A stretch of 64,000 nucleotides of DNA from Streptomyces sp. NRRL WC-3626 (GCF_000718785.1 NZ_JOCA01000022.1:73220-137219), one strand, 5' to 3'. Positions 1 to 10,300 are shown, counted from the stretch's first letter. Notes: generated from the sequence alone by a model not told the origin. Translations and numbers: made by a program.

Positions 1-999
1 CGCTCCATCGAAGACCCCCGTCTGATGGCGGACGTGATGAAGGCCGACCACGCGGCCTCGCAGATGACCCGCAAGGCGCAGACACTCCTGGTGATGTGCG
101 GAATCTGGCCCGCTCGCCGGGAGACCCGGCCGGTCTCGCTCTACGACTGCGTACGGGGCGCCCAGTCCAGGATCGTGGAGTTCGGCCGGATCGAGGTGCA
201 CGGCGGACAGACCCTGTACGCGGTGCCCCCGGCGGTGGAGGGGCTGATGCACTCCGTCGCCGAACTGCTCGAGAACGCCACGGTGTTCTCACCGTCCAGC
301 TCCCCCGTCGTCGTCGGCGTGCGGGAGGTGGGCGCCGGTGCGGTCATCGAGATCGACGACGCCGGGCTCGGGATGCCGCCGGACGTCCTGCACCAGGCCC
401 TCGGCCAGCTCCGCGACGACCTGGACCTGACCCGCCTGGGTGCGGTGCCCCGGCTCGGCCTGGCGTGTGTCGGGCGCTGGAGCCGGGAGCTGGGCTTCCA
501 CGTGGAGCTCAGCGGGGCTTCGGCGTACGGCGGCACACGGGCGGTGATGTTCGTGCCGTTCCGGCTGCTGACCGAACCGCTGCCGAGACCCGCCGCACAC
601 CGCCGCCCGGCGGTCGAGCACGCCGGGCCCGTCGTACCCCCGGCAGGCGCGCGCGACGACGCCCCCGTAGTGGCCGGGCACCCCGACGACGCCGCCGAGC
701 CGGCCCGCGCACCCGCCCCGGCGACGGCCGGTCTGCCCCGGCGGCGCAGCCGGCGCGGTGCCGCCCGGGCCGCGGCGTCCGCACGGCACTCGGCGCCCGA
801 CCCGCCGCCCGGTGCCGAGCCCGCCGAACCCTGGACGCCGGAAGCGGCACGCGCCTCGATCACCAGTGTGATGTCCGGGACGCTGCGCGGCCGGGCCGCC
901 GTCGACACGGACGGCGACACCGAACCGGTACCGCCCCCGCACGGCGGACAGTCCCTGCCCAGCACCCCGCACGACGAGCACGCCGGAGGCCGACCGTGA
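1..999 (+). CDS. cvnA: Conservon sensor-like ATPase CvnA, 5' truncated
   Basis: The reading frame is open from the first base of the window, so the true start and the N-terminal sensor and membrane part lie upstream. What remains is the end of a dimerisation helix region (ADHAASQMTRKAQTLL) and a histidine-kinase-like ATP-binding fold with an N-box (ELLENATVFS) and a glycine-rich box (DDAGLGMP), followed by a proline/alanine-rich disordered tail of about 130 residues. CvnA proteins are the membrane-sensor component of Streptomyces conservons, which act like G-protein-coupled complexes. It overlaps the next gene by four bases (GTGA), as expected for a conservon operon. The family call is firm; which numbered conservon it belongs to cannot be decided here. 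Confidence 0.88.
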   Translation, partial: RSIEDPRLMADVMKADHAASQMTRKAQTLLVMCGIWPARRETRPVSLYDCVRGAQSRIVEFGRIEVHGGQTLYAVPPAVEGLMHSVAELLENATVFSPSSSPVVVGVREVGAGAVIEIDDAGLGMPPDVLHQALGQLRDDLDLTRLGAVPRLGLACVGRWSRELGFHVELSGASAYGGTRAVMFVPFRLLTEPLPRPAAHRRPAVEHAGPVVPPAGARDDAPVVAGHPDDAAEPARAPAPATAGLPRRRSRRGAARAAASARHSAPDPPPGAEPAEPWTPEAARASITSVMSGTLRGRAAVDTDGDTEPVPPPHGGQSLPSTPHDEHAGGRP

Positions 1000-1442
1000 C
1001 CGGAACCATCACCAGACTCCCCGATCTGGGGTGGATGCTCCGCCCACTGACCGAGATTCCCGGCGTCCGGCACGCCGTGGTGGTGTCCGAGGACGGGTTG
1101 CGTCTCGGGCACGCCTCCGCCGAGAACCTCTCGGGTCCGGTGGCCTGCCTGAGCGTCGCCGACGCGGAGTCGCTCTCGGCGGCCGGCGCGGCGATGACCA
1201 TGACGGGCCGGTCCACCGGCGCGCTCCTGTTCGGGCCGGGTGTCGGGACACGCCAGCTGATGCTGGAGACCGACCAGGGGTTCGTGCTGTTCACCCATGC
1301 CGGGGTGGGCGCGCACCTGGGGGTCGCCACCGATCCGGACGCCGACGTGGGCCTGGTGGCCCAGCAGATGCAGTTGCTGGTGGCGAAGATCGGCGCGCAC
1401 CTCAGCAGCCTGCCCCGGGACGAGGCCGCCGCGACGTCATGA
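996..1442 (+). CDS. cvnB: Conservon roadblock/LC7 protein CvnB
   Basis: 148 residues. The GTG start overlaps the cvnA stop, and the protein reads as a single roadblock/LC7 domain (LGWMLRPLTEIPGVRHAVVV, then DGLRLGHAS). Roadblock proteins of this kind, related to MglB, are thought to act as partners or GAPs for the small GTPase encoded two genes downstream. The protein has no signal peptide or membrane segment and should be cytosolic or associated with the CvnA complex. It overlaps cvnC by four bases (ATGA), so the genes are almost certainly translated together. Confidence 0.9.
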   Translation: MTGTITRLPDLGWMLRPLTEIPGVRHAVVVSEDGLRLGHASAENLSGPVACLSVADAESLSAAGAAMTMTGRSTGALLFGPGVGTRQLMLETDQGFVLFTHAGVGAHLGVATDPDADVGLVAQQMQLLVAKIGAHLSSLPRDEAAATS

Positions 1443-1798
1443 CGGAGCGGCCCGAGGCGCCGAGGGTCTCGGCGATCCGTCCGTACGTCATCACACGCGG
1501 CCGCTCGGAGTCCGAGGGCGAGCCGCTCTCCTGGGAATCCCTGGTGATGACGGCGGAGACGGCGTTCCCCGCCGCCCTCCAGCCGGAGCACCTCGCCATC
1601 CTGGAGCACTGCGAGGGGCTCATCTCGGTCGGAGAGGTGGCCGCTCACCTCGGCCAGCCCCCGTCGGTCACACAGGTGCTGCTCTCCGATCTCCTCCGGT
1701 GGGGGCTGATCGTGACCCGCCCGCCCATTCCGCCGGCCGAACGCACCGATGTGACCATGCTCAGAAAGGTCCTCCATGGTCTCGAAAGCTGCCTCTGA
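1439..1798 (+). CDS. cvnC: Conservon DUF742 protein CvnC
   Basis: 119 residues. Recognised as DUF742 by IRPYVITRGRSES near the N-terminus and a winged-helix-like C-terminal half (LEHCEGLISVGEVAAHLG, then LLSDLLRWGLIV). CvnC is the invariant third conservon member; its role in the complex is not established, although the fold suggests a helix-turn-helix adaptor. The ATG overlaps the cvnB stop. The 3' end overlaps cvnD by 23 bases, which fits translational coupling. Confidence 0.9.
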   Translation: MTERPEAPRVSAIRPYVITRGRSESEGEPLSWESLVMTAETAFPAALQPEHLAILEHCEGLISVGEVAAHLGQPPSVTQVLLSDLLRWGLIVTRPPIPPAERTDVTMLRKVLHGLESCL

Positions 1799-2408
1799 AA
1801 CCTTGACCGAGGCCGCCCCGCCGCCCGCCGCCGACGGGAAGTACCTCGACTCGAACGTGTCGGGCGCGGCGAAGATCCTGGTCGTCGGCCCGCTGGGCGT
1901 GGGCAAGACGACGCTGATCGGTACGGTGTCGGAGATCCGGCCGCTCTCCACCGAGGCGTCGATGACCCGGGCGGGCGCCCGGGTCGACCCGTACGCCGGG
2001 GACAGCGGCAAGAAGACCACCACGGTCGGCCTCGACTTCGGCCGGCTGACCATCGACGGCGACCTGGTCCTGTATCTGTTCGGTACGCCGGGCCAGCAGC
2101 GGTTCCTGCCGGCCTGGCAGGACCTGGCCAAGGGGTCGCTCGGCGCGCTCGCGCTGGTGGACGCCCGCGACCTGACGGCGTCCTTCGACGCGCTGGGGAA
2201 TCTGGAGGACCTGGACCTCCCCTTCGCGGTCGCCGTCAACGTCTTCCCGACCGGCCCCCGGTACGACGCCGACGACGTCCGCACGGCCCTCGATCTGCTG
2301 CCCGACACCCCGCTGGTGATCTGCGACGCACGGGACCGGGCCTCGTCGATCCGGGCGCTGATCGCCCTGGCCCGCCACCTCATCGACCTCGCCACGGAGT
2401 CCTCATGA
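1776..2408 (+). CDS. cvnD: Conservon small GTPase CvnD
   Basis: 210 residues. A P-loop (GPLGVGKTTL, about residues 38-47) and a G3-type motif (FGTPGQQRF) identify a Ras-like/MglA-related GTPase of the conservon type. The canonical NKxD guanine-specificity motif is not obvious; AVNVF sits where it would be expected. In studied conservons CvnD is the nucleotide-binding switch that interacts with CvnA, CvnB and CvnC at the membrane. The start lies inside cvnC and the stop overlaps the ATG of the following P450, so the operon continues without a gap. Confidence 0.9.
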   Translation: MVSKAASETLTEAAPPPAADGKYLDSNVSGAAKILVVGPLGVGKTTLIGTVSEIRPLSTEASMTRAGARVDPYAGDSGKKTTTVGLDFGRLTIDGDLVLYLFGTPGQQRFLPAWQDLAKGSLGALALVDARDLTASFDALGNLEDLDLPFAVAVNVFPTGPRYDADDVRTALDLLPDTPLVICDARDRASSIRALIALARHLIDLATESS

Positions 2409-3754
2409 GTACGCCGCACCCCTCGGCGGGCCCGGCCGTCGGCTGCCCCGTGACCGGCGCCACCGGCACGGCGGCCGCGCTGTACGGGCCCGGCCTCGAC
2501 GGCGACACGATGCCCGCGCTGTACGAGGAACTGCGCGGCACACACGGCCCGGTGGCGCCGGTGTCCATCGCCCCCGGCATCGACGCCTGGCTGGTCCTGG
2601 GCCACCGCGAACTGCTCCGGCTCACCCGCGAGGAACAGGACTTCTCACACGACCCGCGCCGGTGGAGCCTGCTGCGCGAAGGCCGGGTGCCGGCCGACTC
2701 GCCGATCCTGCCGATGGTCGGCTGGCGCCCCGCGCTGCTCTTCGCGGACGGGCAGCAGCACCGCAGGATGCGCAGCGCCGTCTCGGACGCGCTGGCCGGA
2801 ATCAACGGGCACGAGCTGCGACGCAGTGTCCGGGCCACCGCCGAGGCGCTGATCGCCGGATTCGCGGCGCACGGCGAGGCCGACCTCGTCGCCGCGTACG
2901 CGCGCACGCTGCCGATGCGGGTGATCGCCGGGCTGCTCGGCCTGGACGACCGGACCGGCCGGGAGCTGGTGAACGCGGTGGCGGGCCTCGTGTCCGCCAC
3001 CGGCGGGGCGGGGGACGCCAGCCGCAGGATGGGCGCCATCCTGAAGGGACTGATCGAGGAGAGGCGGCGGGCGAGGGGCGACGACATCGTCTCGGCGCTG
3101 CTGCACCACCCGGCGCGGCTCACCGACGAGGAAGTGCTGCACAACCTGGTGGTGATGTTCGTCGCGGGCAACCAGACCACGGTGAACTGGATCGCCACGA
3201 CGCTGCGCATCCTGCTCTGCGACCCCGCGCTGCGCTCCTCGCTGAGCGGCGGCCACCTCGGCGTGGACGACGCGCTCGACCTGGTCCTGTGGCGCTTCCC
3301 GCCCACGCAGAACTTCCCGGCCCGCTACGCCACCCGCGACATGGACTTCGGCGGCCAGGACATCCGGGCGGGCGACATGCTGATCCTGGGCCTGGCGGCG
3401 GCCAACGCGGATCCGGAGGTCCTGCCGGCCGACGGCACCCCGGTGGCCGGCAACCGCTCCCATCTGGCGTTCGGCGCGGGCCCGCACATCTGCCCCGCCC
3501 AGGACCCGGCCCGGCTGATCACCCGGACCGCGGTCGACACGATCCGGCACCGCCTGCCCGACCTGGAACTGGCCGTCCCGGAAGACGAGTTGGAGTGGAT
3601 CAAATCGCCGTGGAGCAAGGGACTGGGCACGCTGCCGGTGCGCTTCACCTCGCCGCAGCTGCCTCAGGGCGCGGTGCTCCCTCGGACGGCCGAGGCTCCC
3701 GCCCCCGCCTGGGCGCACCGCCACGCGGTACAGCCACAGGCCGGTCCGCACTGA
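2405..3754 (+). CDS. Cytochrome P450 lacking ExxR, CYP157-like
   Basis: 449 residues, ATG overlapping the cvnD stop (ATGA). The haem ligand is Cys363 in FGAGPHICPAQDP and the I-helix oxygen-activation motif is AGNQTT. At the K-helix, where nearly all P450s have Glu-x-x-Arg, this protein reads Asp-Leu-Val-Leu-Trp (residues 292-296), so both residues are missing. From established knowledge, the CYP157 family lies in Streptomyces conservons, is followed by a CYP154, and lacks ExxR. Position and motif both fit CYP157. Substrate and redox partner are unknown, and it may need partner proteins or have a non-catalytic role. The C-terminus after about residue 415 is extended and proline-rich. Confidence 0.85.
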   Translation: MSTPHPSAGPAVGCPVTGATGTAAALYGPGLDGDTMPALYEELRGTHGPVAPVSIAPGIDAWLVLGHRELLRLTREEQDFSHDPRRWSLLREGRVPADSPILPMVGWRPALLFADGQQHRRMRSAVSDALAGINGHELRRSVRATAEALIAGFAAHGEADLVAAYARTLPMRVIAGLLGLDDRTGRELVNAVAGLVSATGGAGDASRRMGAILKGLIEERRRARGDDIVSALLHHPARLTDEEVLHNLVVMFVAGNQTTVNWIATTLRILLCDPALRSSLSGGHLGVDDALDLVLWRFPPTQNFPARYATRDMDFGGQDIRAGDMLILGLAAANADPEVLPADGTPVAGNRSHLAFGAGPHICPAQDPARLITRTAVDTIRHRLPDLELAVPEDELEWIKSPWSKGLGTLPVRFTSPQLPQGAVLPRTAEAPAPAWAHRHAVQPQAGPH

Positions 3755-3818
3755 CCCGTTCCGAGCCCGCCCCTGCCCGGCTCGTCCCTCCTCCCCCTCC
3801 CCGAGAACTGGAGCCCTG

Positions 3819-5066
3819 TTGAACACGTCACCGGCGAACCCCGCGGCCGACCGTCCGCACCGTCTGGACCCGGGGGGAGGCTGCCCGCACGCGGCCAACG
3901 CCCGGCTGCTGGCCCAGGGGGCGGTCACCCCGGTGGTCCTGCCCGGCGAGGTGCGGGCCATGGCGGTGCTGGGCCACGACGCGCTGAAGGAGTTCCTCGC
4001 GCACCCCGACGTCGCCAAGAACGCACGGCACTTCACGGCGCTCCAGGCCGGGGAGATAGCCGACGGCTGGCCGCTGAAGACGTTCGCCACGGTGCAGGGG
4101 ATGACGACCGCGGACGGCGCCGACCACCGGCGGCTGCGGTCGCTGATGGGCAAGGCGTTCACAGCCCGCCGGGTCGAGGAACTCCGCCCGTACATCGTAG
4201 AGTTGACGTCCCGTCTGCTGGACGGCCTGGAGACGGCCGCCCTCGAGGACGGTGTCGTCGATCTGCGCACCCACTTCGCGCTGCCGCTGCCGATGGGCGT
4301 CATCTGCGAACTGCTGGGCGTGGACGAGGTCCATCACGACCGGCTGCACCACCTCTCCAACCAGATCGTGGCCACGGACATCGGCCCGGCCGAGGCGATG
4401 GCGGCCAACCGGGAGATGGTGGAGGTGCTGAGCGAGGTCGCCGCGGCCCGGACGGCCGATCCGGGGGACGACCTCACCAGTGCGATGATCGCGGCCCGTG
4501 AGGAGAGCGGCGACCGGTTCAGCCCGCACGAGCTGATCGGCACGCTGATGCTGACCATCATCGCGGGGCACGAGACGACGCTGAATCTGATCACGAACGC
4601 CGTACGCGCCCTGTGCGCCCATCGGGACCAGCTCGACCTGGTCCTCTCCGGCCGGGCGAGCTGGTCGGACGTGGTGGAGGAGACCCTGCGCTGGGACAGC
4701 CCGGTCAGCTACTTCCCGTTCCGCTACCCGACCCGCGATCTGACCCTGGACGGCACCCTGATCCCCCGGGGCACCCCGGTCCTCGCCGGATACTCGGCCG
4801 CCGGCCGCGACACGCGGGCCCACGGCCCGGACGCCGCACGCTTCGACATCACCCGCTCCGGCGAGTCCCGCCATCTCTCTCTGGGACACGGCGCGCACTA
4901 CTGCATGGGTGCGCCCCTGGCCCGCCTGGAGAGCACCACCGCCCTGGAACAGCTCTTCAGCCGCTTCCCGGCCCTGGACCTCGCGGTCCCGGAGCCGGAA
5001 CTGCCGCGCCACGCCTCGTTCGTGGGCAACAGCGTGCGGAGGCTTCCGGTGCGGCTGAAGGCCTGA
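3819..5066 (+). CDS. Cytochrome P450, CYP154-like
   Basis: 415 residues. The TTG start was chosen because TGGAG lies five bases upstream and the N-terminus then aligns with the family (HRLDPGGGCPH). It has a complete set of P450 motifs: I-helix AGHETT, K-helix ExxR (E288-T-L-R291) and haem-binding LGHGAHYCMG with Cys362. It follows the ExxR-less P450 after 64 bases. In other streptomycetes CYP157/CYP154 pairs close a conservon operon, and this gene takes the CYP154 place. The substrate cannot be read from sequence; known CYP154 enzymes hydroxylate macrolides, flavonoids and steroids. Two hairpins follow the stop. Confidence 0.85.
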   Translation: MNTSPANPAADRPHRLDPGGGCPHAANARLLAQGAVTPVVLPGEVRAMAVLGHDALKEFLAHPDVAKNARHFTALQAGEIADGWPLKTFATVQGMTTADGADHRRLRSLMGKAFTARRVEELRPYIVELTSRLLDGLETAALEDGVVDLRTHFALPLPMGVICELLGVDEVHHDRLHHLSNQIVATDIGPAEAMAANREMVEVLSEVAAARTADPGDDLTSAMIAAREESGDRFSPHELIGTLMLTIIAGHETTLNLITNAVRALCAHRDQLDLVLSGRASWSDVVEETLRWDSPVSYFPFRYPTRDLTLDGTLIPRGTPVLAGYSAAGRDTRAHGPDAARFDITRSGESRHLSLGHGAHYCMGAPLARLESTTALEQLFSRFPALDLAVPEPELPRHASFVGNSVRRLPVRLKA

Positions 5067-5077
5067 GGGAGCACCTT

Positions 5078-5148
5078 CCACCTGGCGGACCCGTCAGGTG
5101 GCGTACCCTCCCGCGGCCGCCCGGCCTCCCCTCCCTTGGAGGGGAGGC
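5078..5148. terminator. Double hairpin between convergent genes
   Basis: Two inverted repeats lie between the P450 and the convergent RNase J gene. The first has 7-bp arms (5078-5084 and 5095-5101). The second is a perfect 11-bp stem (5124-5134 and 5138-5148) with a 3-base loop. Neither has a long T-run, but the position is right for bidirectional termination. Confidence 0.7.
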
Positions 5149-5194
5149 ACGAGGGCCGCGATGATGCGTACGGGCCGACCCGGCGGGCCGCGGC

Positions 5195-6880
5195 TCAGGC
5201 GTCGATGATGACGGGGATGATCAGGGGCTTGCGGCGGTGGGTGCGGAACGCCCAGTTCGCCACGGCACGGGCGAGGAGCTGTTCGAGCTGGCGCGCGTCC
5301 CCGACGCCTTCCTCCGCCGCGGTGGCCAGGGTCTTCTCGATGACCGGGATGACCGGTTCGAAGGTGGTGTCGTCGTGGACGAAGCCGCGGGCCAGGAAGT
5401 CGGGGGCTTCGGTGAGGGCGCCGGTGTCCGCGTCGACGATCGCCACCACCGTGACGACGCCTTCCTCCGCGAGGGTGAGGCGGTCCTTGAGGGACGCCTC
5501 CGTGGCGCCGCCCACCTCCATGCCGTCCACGTAGACGTTGCCGGCGGGGACCTTGCCGGTGATGGACGCGCGCCCGTCGACGAGGTCGACGACGACGCCG
5601 TCCTCGGCGATGACGACCCGCTCCGGGGCGACGCCGGTACGGATCGCGAGGTCGCCGTTGGCCCGCAGATGGCGCCATTCGCCGTGCACGGGCATGACGT
5701 TGCGGGGCTTGACGATGTTGTAGCAGTAGACGAGTTCGCCGGCACTGGCGTGCCCGGAGACGTGCACCTTGGCGTTGCCCTTGTGGACCACGTGGGCGCC
5801 CCACCGGGTGAGTCCGTTGATCACCCGGTAGATGGCGTTCTCGTTGCCGGGGATGAGGGAGCTGGCGAGCAGGACGGTGTCACCCTTGCCGATGCGGATC
5901 ACGTGATCGCGGTTGGCCATCCGTGACAGCGCGGCCATCGGTTCGCCCTGGGAGCCGGTGCACACCAGAGTGACCTTGTGGTCCGGGAGCTTCTCCAGCT
6001 CCTTGGTGCTCACGACCAGACCGGACGGGACCTTCAGATAGCCCAGGTCACGGGCGATGCCCATGTTGCGGACCATCGACCGGCCGACGAAGGCGACCTT
6101 GCGGCCGTGCTGGTGGGCGGCGTCCAGAACCTGCTGGATGCGGTGCACATGGCTGGCGAAGCTGGAGACGATGACCCGCCGCGGCGCGGTGCGCATCACC
6201 TGCTCGATCGCCGGGTTCAGCTCACGCTCGGAGGTGGTGAAGCCGGGCACCTCGGCGTTGGTGGAGTCGGTGAGGAACAGATCCACGCCCTCCTCGCCGA
6301 GGCGGGCGAAGGCACGCAGATCGGTGATGCGCTCGTCGAGAGGGAACTGGTCCATCTTGAAGTCGCCGGTGTGCAGCACCATCCCGGCACCGGTTCGGAT
6401 CGCGACCGCGAGGCTGTCGGGGATGGAGTGGTTGACGGCCACGAACTCGCAGTCGAAGGGCCCGAAGCCTCGCCGGTCGCCCTCACGCACCCGTACCGTG
6501 CGCGGCCGGATGCCGTGTTCCTTGAGCTTGGCCTCCAGGAACGCCAGCGTCAGCTTGGAGCCGACGACGGGGATGTCGCGCCGCTCGCGCAGCAGGTACG
6601 GCACGCCGCCGATGTGGTCCTCGTGGCCATGGGTGAGGACGATGCCCACGATGTCGTCCAGCCGGTCCCGGATCGAGGTGAAGTCCGGCAGGATCACGTC
6701 CACGCCGGGCTGGGTCTCTTCGGGGAACAGCACGCCGCAGTCGACGATGAGCAGCTTGCCCGCGTACTCGAAGACGGTCATGTTGCGGCCGATCTCACCC
6801 AGGCCGCCCAGGGCAATGACCCGCAGCCCCCCTTCGGGCAGGGCAGGGGCGGCTTTCAGCTCAGGGTGCGGATGACTCAT
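5195..6880 (-). CDS. rnj: Ribonuclease J
   Basis: 561 residues from the ATG at 6880, which has AGGG a few bases upstream; an in-frame start 39 bases earlier is less likely. A metallo-beta-lactamase nuclease core carries the zinc ligands in THGHEDHIGG, and a beta-CASP domain follows (SFASHVHRIQQ, CTGSQGEPMAAL, HVSGHASAGE, MPVHGEWRHL). RNase J is a 5'-to-3' exonuclease and endonuclease in RNA processing and decay. From memory, the usual Streptomyces rnj copy lies beside dapA; this one sits between a conservon and an NTPase locus and its sequence differs from what I recall of that copy, so it may be a second paralogue. No obvious partner gene is adjacent. Confidence 0.93.
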   Translation of the reverse strand: MSHPHPELKAAPALPEGGLRVIALGGLGEIGRNMTVFEYAGKLLIVDCGVLFPEETQPGVDVILPDFTSIRDRLDDIVGIVLTHGHEDHIGGVPYLLRERRDIPVVGSKLTLAFLEAKLKEHGIRPRTVRVREGDRRGFGPFDCEFVAVNHSIPDSLAVAIRTGAGMVLHTGDFKMDQFPLDERITDLRAFARLGEEGVDLFLTDSTNAEVPGFTTSERELNPAIEQVMRTAPRRVIVSSFASHVHRIQQVLDAAHQHGRKVAFVGRSMVRNMGIARDLGYLKVPSGLVVSTKELEKLPDHKVTLVCTGSQGEPMAALSRMANRDHVIRIGKGDTVLLASSLIPGNENAIYRVINGLTRWGAHVVHKGNAKVHVSGHASAGELVYCYNIVKPRNVMPVHGEWRHLRANGDLAIRTGVAPERVVIAEDGVVVDLVDGRASITGKVPAGNVYVDGMEVGGATEASLKDRLTLAEEGVVTVVAIVDADTGALTEAPDFLARGFVHDDTTFEPVIPVIEKTLATAAEEGVGDARQLEQLLARAVANWAFRTHRRKPLIIPVIIDA

Positions 6881-7344
6881 ACCCTGACGGTACCCGGAGA
6901 GCCGGACGAGATGATCCACTGCCTGTGTGATCTCTTCCGCCCGACGGAGCGGGGCAGCGGCTGCTCCGGGAAGACCGTGACGCCGCCGGCGCCCGGTCAG
7001 GGCGGTACCGCCTCCGGTGGCTCAGCCGTGAGCCCGCCAGTTCGTCGACGGCCGAGAGGACCCGCTGCCGTGGATCGCATCAGGCTGCGGTCGATGGACT
7101 CGGCGACCCGGTTTCCGGACTCCCTGACCACGACGGCTTTCGTCTCCGCTGCCAGCCCGCCCCGCCGCAGGGGGCAGAGCGGGGTACCGGGACCGGCGGC
7201 ATGATCACCATCGGACCGTGACGGACGCCTCCGTCCGTTCGGGTGAAGCGAGAGAGCATGAGCGGCCGGTCGCCTCACCCTGCGGGTTCCGACGCCCCGG
7301 TCCGGGGGCGACCCGCCGGAAGCCGGCGGCCCGGACCCGCCGGC
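6881..7344. other. Non-coding spacer, no feature recognised
   Basis: 464 bases between the start of RNase J and the stop of the protease/STAND gene, both on the minus strand. It must hold the RNase J promoter and the 3' end of the upstream transcript. I see no convincing gene, RNA or repeat. Open frames here lack ribosome-binding sites and recognisable protein. Confidence 0.5.
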
Positions 7345-10300
7345 TCAGTCAGGACAGATCTCGTCCGGCAGCGGACCCGACAGCGCGCTCCGTTCGTCAT
7401 GGGTCAGACCGCGGCCGAGGACCTCGCAGAGGTGCCGCTTCCAGAGGGCGGGGGCGAGGCGGGTGAGGGTCAGGGCACCCGCGCCCTCCGCGGGAGCACC
7501 GAGGAGCGCTTTGCCGTCCCTGGTGTTGGTGGCGGCGAAGCGCTGGTCGGCACCGAACTTGTAGGTGTCCCGGTACAAGGGATCGTCCGCTTTGAGGAAG
7601 ACGGCGGTACTGCCATAAGCCACGAAGAAGTCGGCACCCACGGGATTTCCGACCGTGAATCCGCCGAGTTCCAGCGGCCCGAGCGGGCCCACCACTCTTC
7701 GTGGCGCCCGCCCCCGCTCAGCGGACCACAGTTCCACGATACGGCCGGTGGTGAGCACGGCCACGTACCGGCTGTCCTCGAGGAAGCTCGCCGTGAGAAG
7801 GTCCTCACCGAAAGCGAGCCGGAGGTCCTTTCGCTCCCGGCCGGTCCGCAGGTCGACGGCGTACAGGTTCGGCTCCCCGGATGCGTGAACCGCGATTACT
7901 CCCGGGACGCGATGCTCGTCCACGGAATACGCCGGTTCGTCCTGGGAGGTCAGACGGAGGTCCCTCAGGTCGATCGGCGCGCGCAGACGGCGTCCCTCAC
8001 TGATGCTCCAGTGCTCGATCCGTGTGCCGGAAAGCGTGACGAGCCGGTCGTCGGGCTGGATTACGAGCGATACGGGCTCCCGCTGGTCCTTCCCTTTCTG
8101 CAAAGGCGGGCGCGCCACCGTGAATGCGGAGACCTTCTTCAGTGAAGGCAGTCGGCGGACCGTCACCCGGTTCTCGTCCGAGACATCAGCCATGAGCGTC
8201 TTCGGCCGGTTCACCATGAGGAGCTGGTCCCTGGCGGGCGGAGTCTCGAACGTACTGGACACCTCGGACAGGACCCGGTTCTCCCCTTCGGTCTCCACCA
8301 CGACCAGCCTGCTGCCCTCCTTCCCCGTACGGACCAGCATCGTGCTCCCGTCTCCCAGCAGTTGCGGGGCCCCGTACGCGGTGTCGCCCTCGGCGGAGAC
8401 CAGCTTCTGTCCGGTGATCGCGGTCTCTCCCCGGACAGGCACCACCAGGTCGTGGCCGGTGCCGAGCAAGGAAAAGGGCGCGCCGGCGCGGAAATCGACG
8501 ACCGGGCCCACGAACTTCCGGGGGCGGGCGTCGCCACTCGTCTCCAGGACCTCCCACTTGGTGTCGTAGCTGCTGCCCCGGGCGAACCGCTTCCCCGACG
8601 CGTCGAGGAGCGTGGTTCCGCAGCCCCAGCCGTCGTTCCAGCGGTAGGTGCGCAGGGTGCGCCCGTCAGCCACGCGTATCGCCTTGTAGTGGACGCTCAG
8701 CGGCGCATCGTCCTCGTTCCGGACCCGGCAGGAGAGCGCCACGGTTCCGTCGGCGGAAACCCAGCTGCCGCCGTCCGACCTCGTGGACACGGTGTCGGAC
8801 TCGTCGGTCAGCCGGCGCATCTCTCCGGTCCGGGTGTCGACGGCGATCAACGATCTACTCGCCGACTCCAGCACCAGCGTGTGGTTGTCGGGACCGAACC
8901 ACGCGGACGTGGCGATGGAGTACTTCTTCGGCAACGCGTACGCGCGTCCCGTATCCAGGTTCCACACCCGCACGGGAAACCCCGGCTGATCGAACACCCC
9001 GCTGGTCCAGGCGTCGTTCGCCGACTCGACCAGGAGGCGGGCGTCGCGGGAGAAGGCGGTCGTCTTGAATTGACGCAGGGCACCGCCGCTGTCGTCCGGA
9101 CCGGGGCCGGCCGGTTCCGGCGTGTCCAGCGGATGTGCCCGCCCCACCAGTCGTTTCGCCGCAGGGGTGACGTCATGCCAGACGATCACTCCATCGTCCT
9201 TGCGCACGTAGGAGATGCGCCGTCCGTCGAAGCTCACCCCGGGTGATCTGACGTTGGGGCGAAGCCGGAGACTCTCCTGGCGCACTGTGCCCTGCGCCGA
9301 ACGTACGAACAGCAGGGCACGCCCGCCGTCGGTCGTCACCAGCGTCACCCCGCCATCCGTACTCATCGCGGCCTCCTCGAACTTTCCCTCCGCCCCCGAC
9401 AGACTCCACTCCAGGTTCCGGTTCTCGGTGTACCGCCGCAGCAGCGCGTTACGGGCTTCCTGCGTCGGCTCGGTCTCGTAGGCGGCCACCGCGGCCAGGG
9501 CGGCGTGGCCGGGGTTGGTGTCGACCAGGTCGTCCGACTGCACCGCCAGCGCCCGGGAGCGGGCTTCGCCGGCCCGCTGGGCGCTGACCCGGGACTCCAG
9601 GATGTTGAAGGTGAGCAACGTCGCGACGAGCGCCAGCACCAGGGCGCCGGCCGCCCAGCCGGCCCGTTTCCGCCAGCGGAACCTCCATCGCCGTCGACGT
9701 GCCGCGGCCAGGAACTCCCGGTGGTCCTCGCTCAGTTCGCTTTCACGTCCGTGCAGTCGCTTCGTGAGGGAGTCGAGCTGGAAGCCCCCCGGCAGGAGGT
9801 CCGGACGACGTCCCATTCGCTCCCATCGGTCCAGGTCGTGCTGGACTTCGGCCCGTGCGTTGAGGAAGTCGGCGTCGACGCGGACCACTTCGGCCAGCTC
9901 GGGCCACTGCGTGATCAGTGCCTCGTGCGCCAGCTCGGCACTCTCGGGCCTGCCCTCTCCACCGTGCAGGACGAGCAGCCGCTGGTCCTTCGCGGCCATG
10001 GCCTGGGCCAGACGCCAACGCTTCTCGCCCGCCTCCTCCCGCGTCAGCGCGCGCCTCAGCATGGCCTCCCCGCCGGGAACCACACGCACCAGCCCGGCCA
10101 GCAGACGCCGTGCCTCCTGTTCCGAGCCGGTCGGCACGCAGCTCTTCCACACCTGTTCGGCGTGCTGGAGCAAGGCGCCCCTGACCCCTCCGATCTCCTG
10201 GTACGTCGCGGCACTCAGCCGTCCGCCGTGTTGTCGCTCCCACAGCTGTTCCAGCACGAACCCCAGGAGGGGAAGGACGCCCGGGTCGGTGCCGGCGTCA

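Noticed and set aside
860..2605. 581-codon minus-strand frame opposite the conservon
   Set aside because: Runs antisense to three well-recognised overlapping conservon genes and has no family signature.
7218..8145. Plus-strand frames over the 3' end of the protease-STAND gene
   Set aside because: Shadow frames without domain content or start signals.
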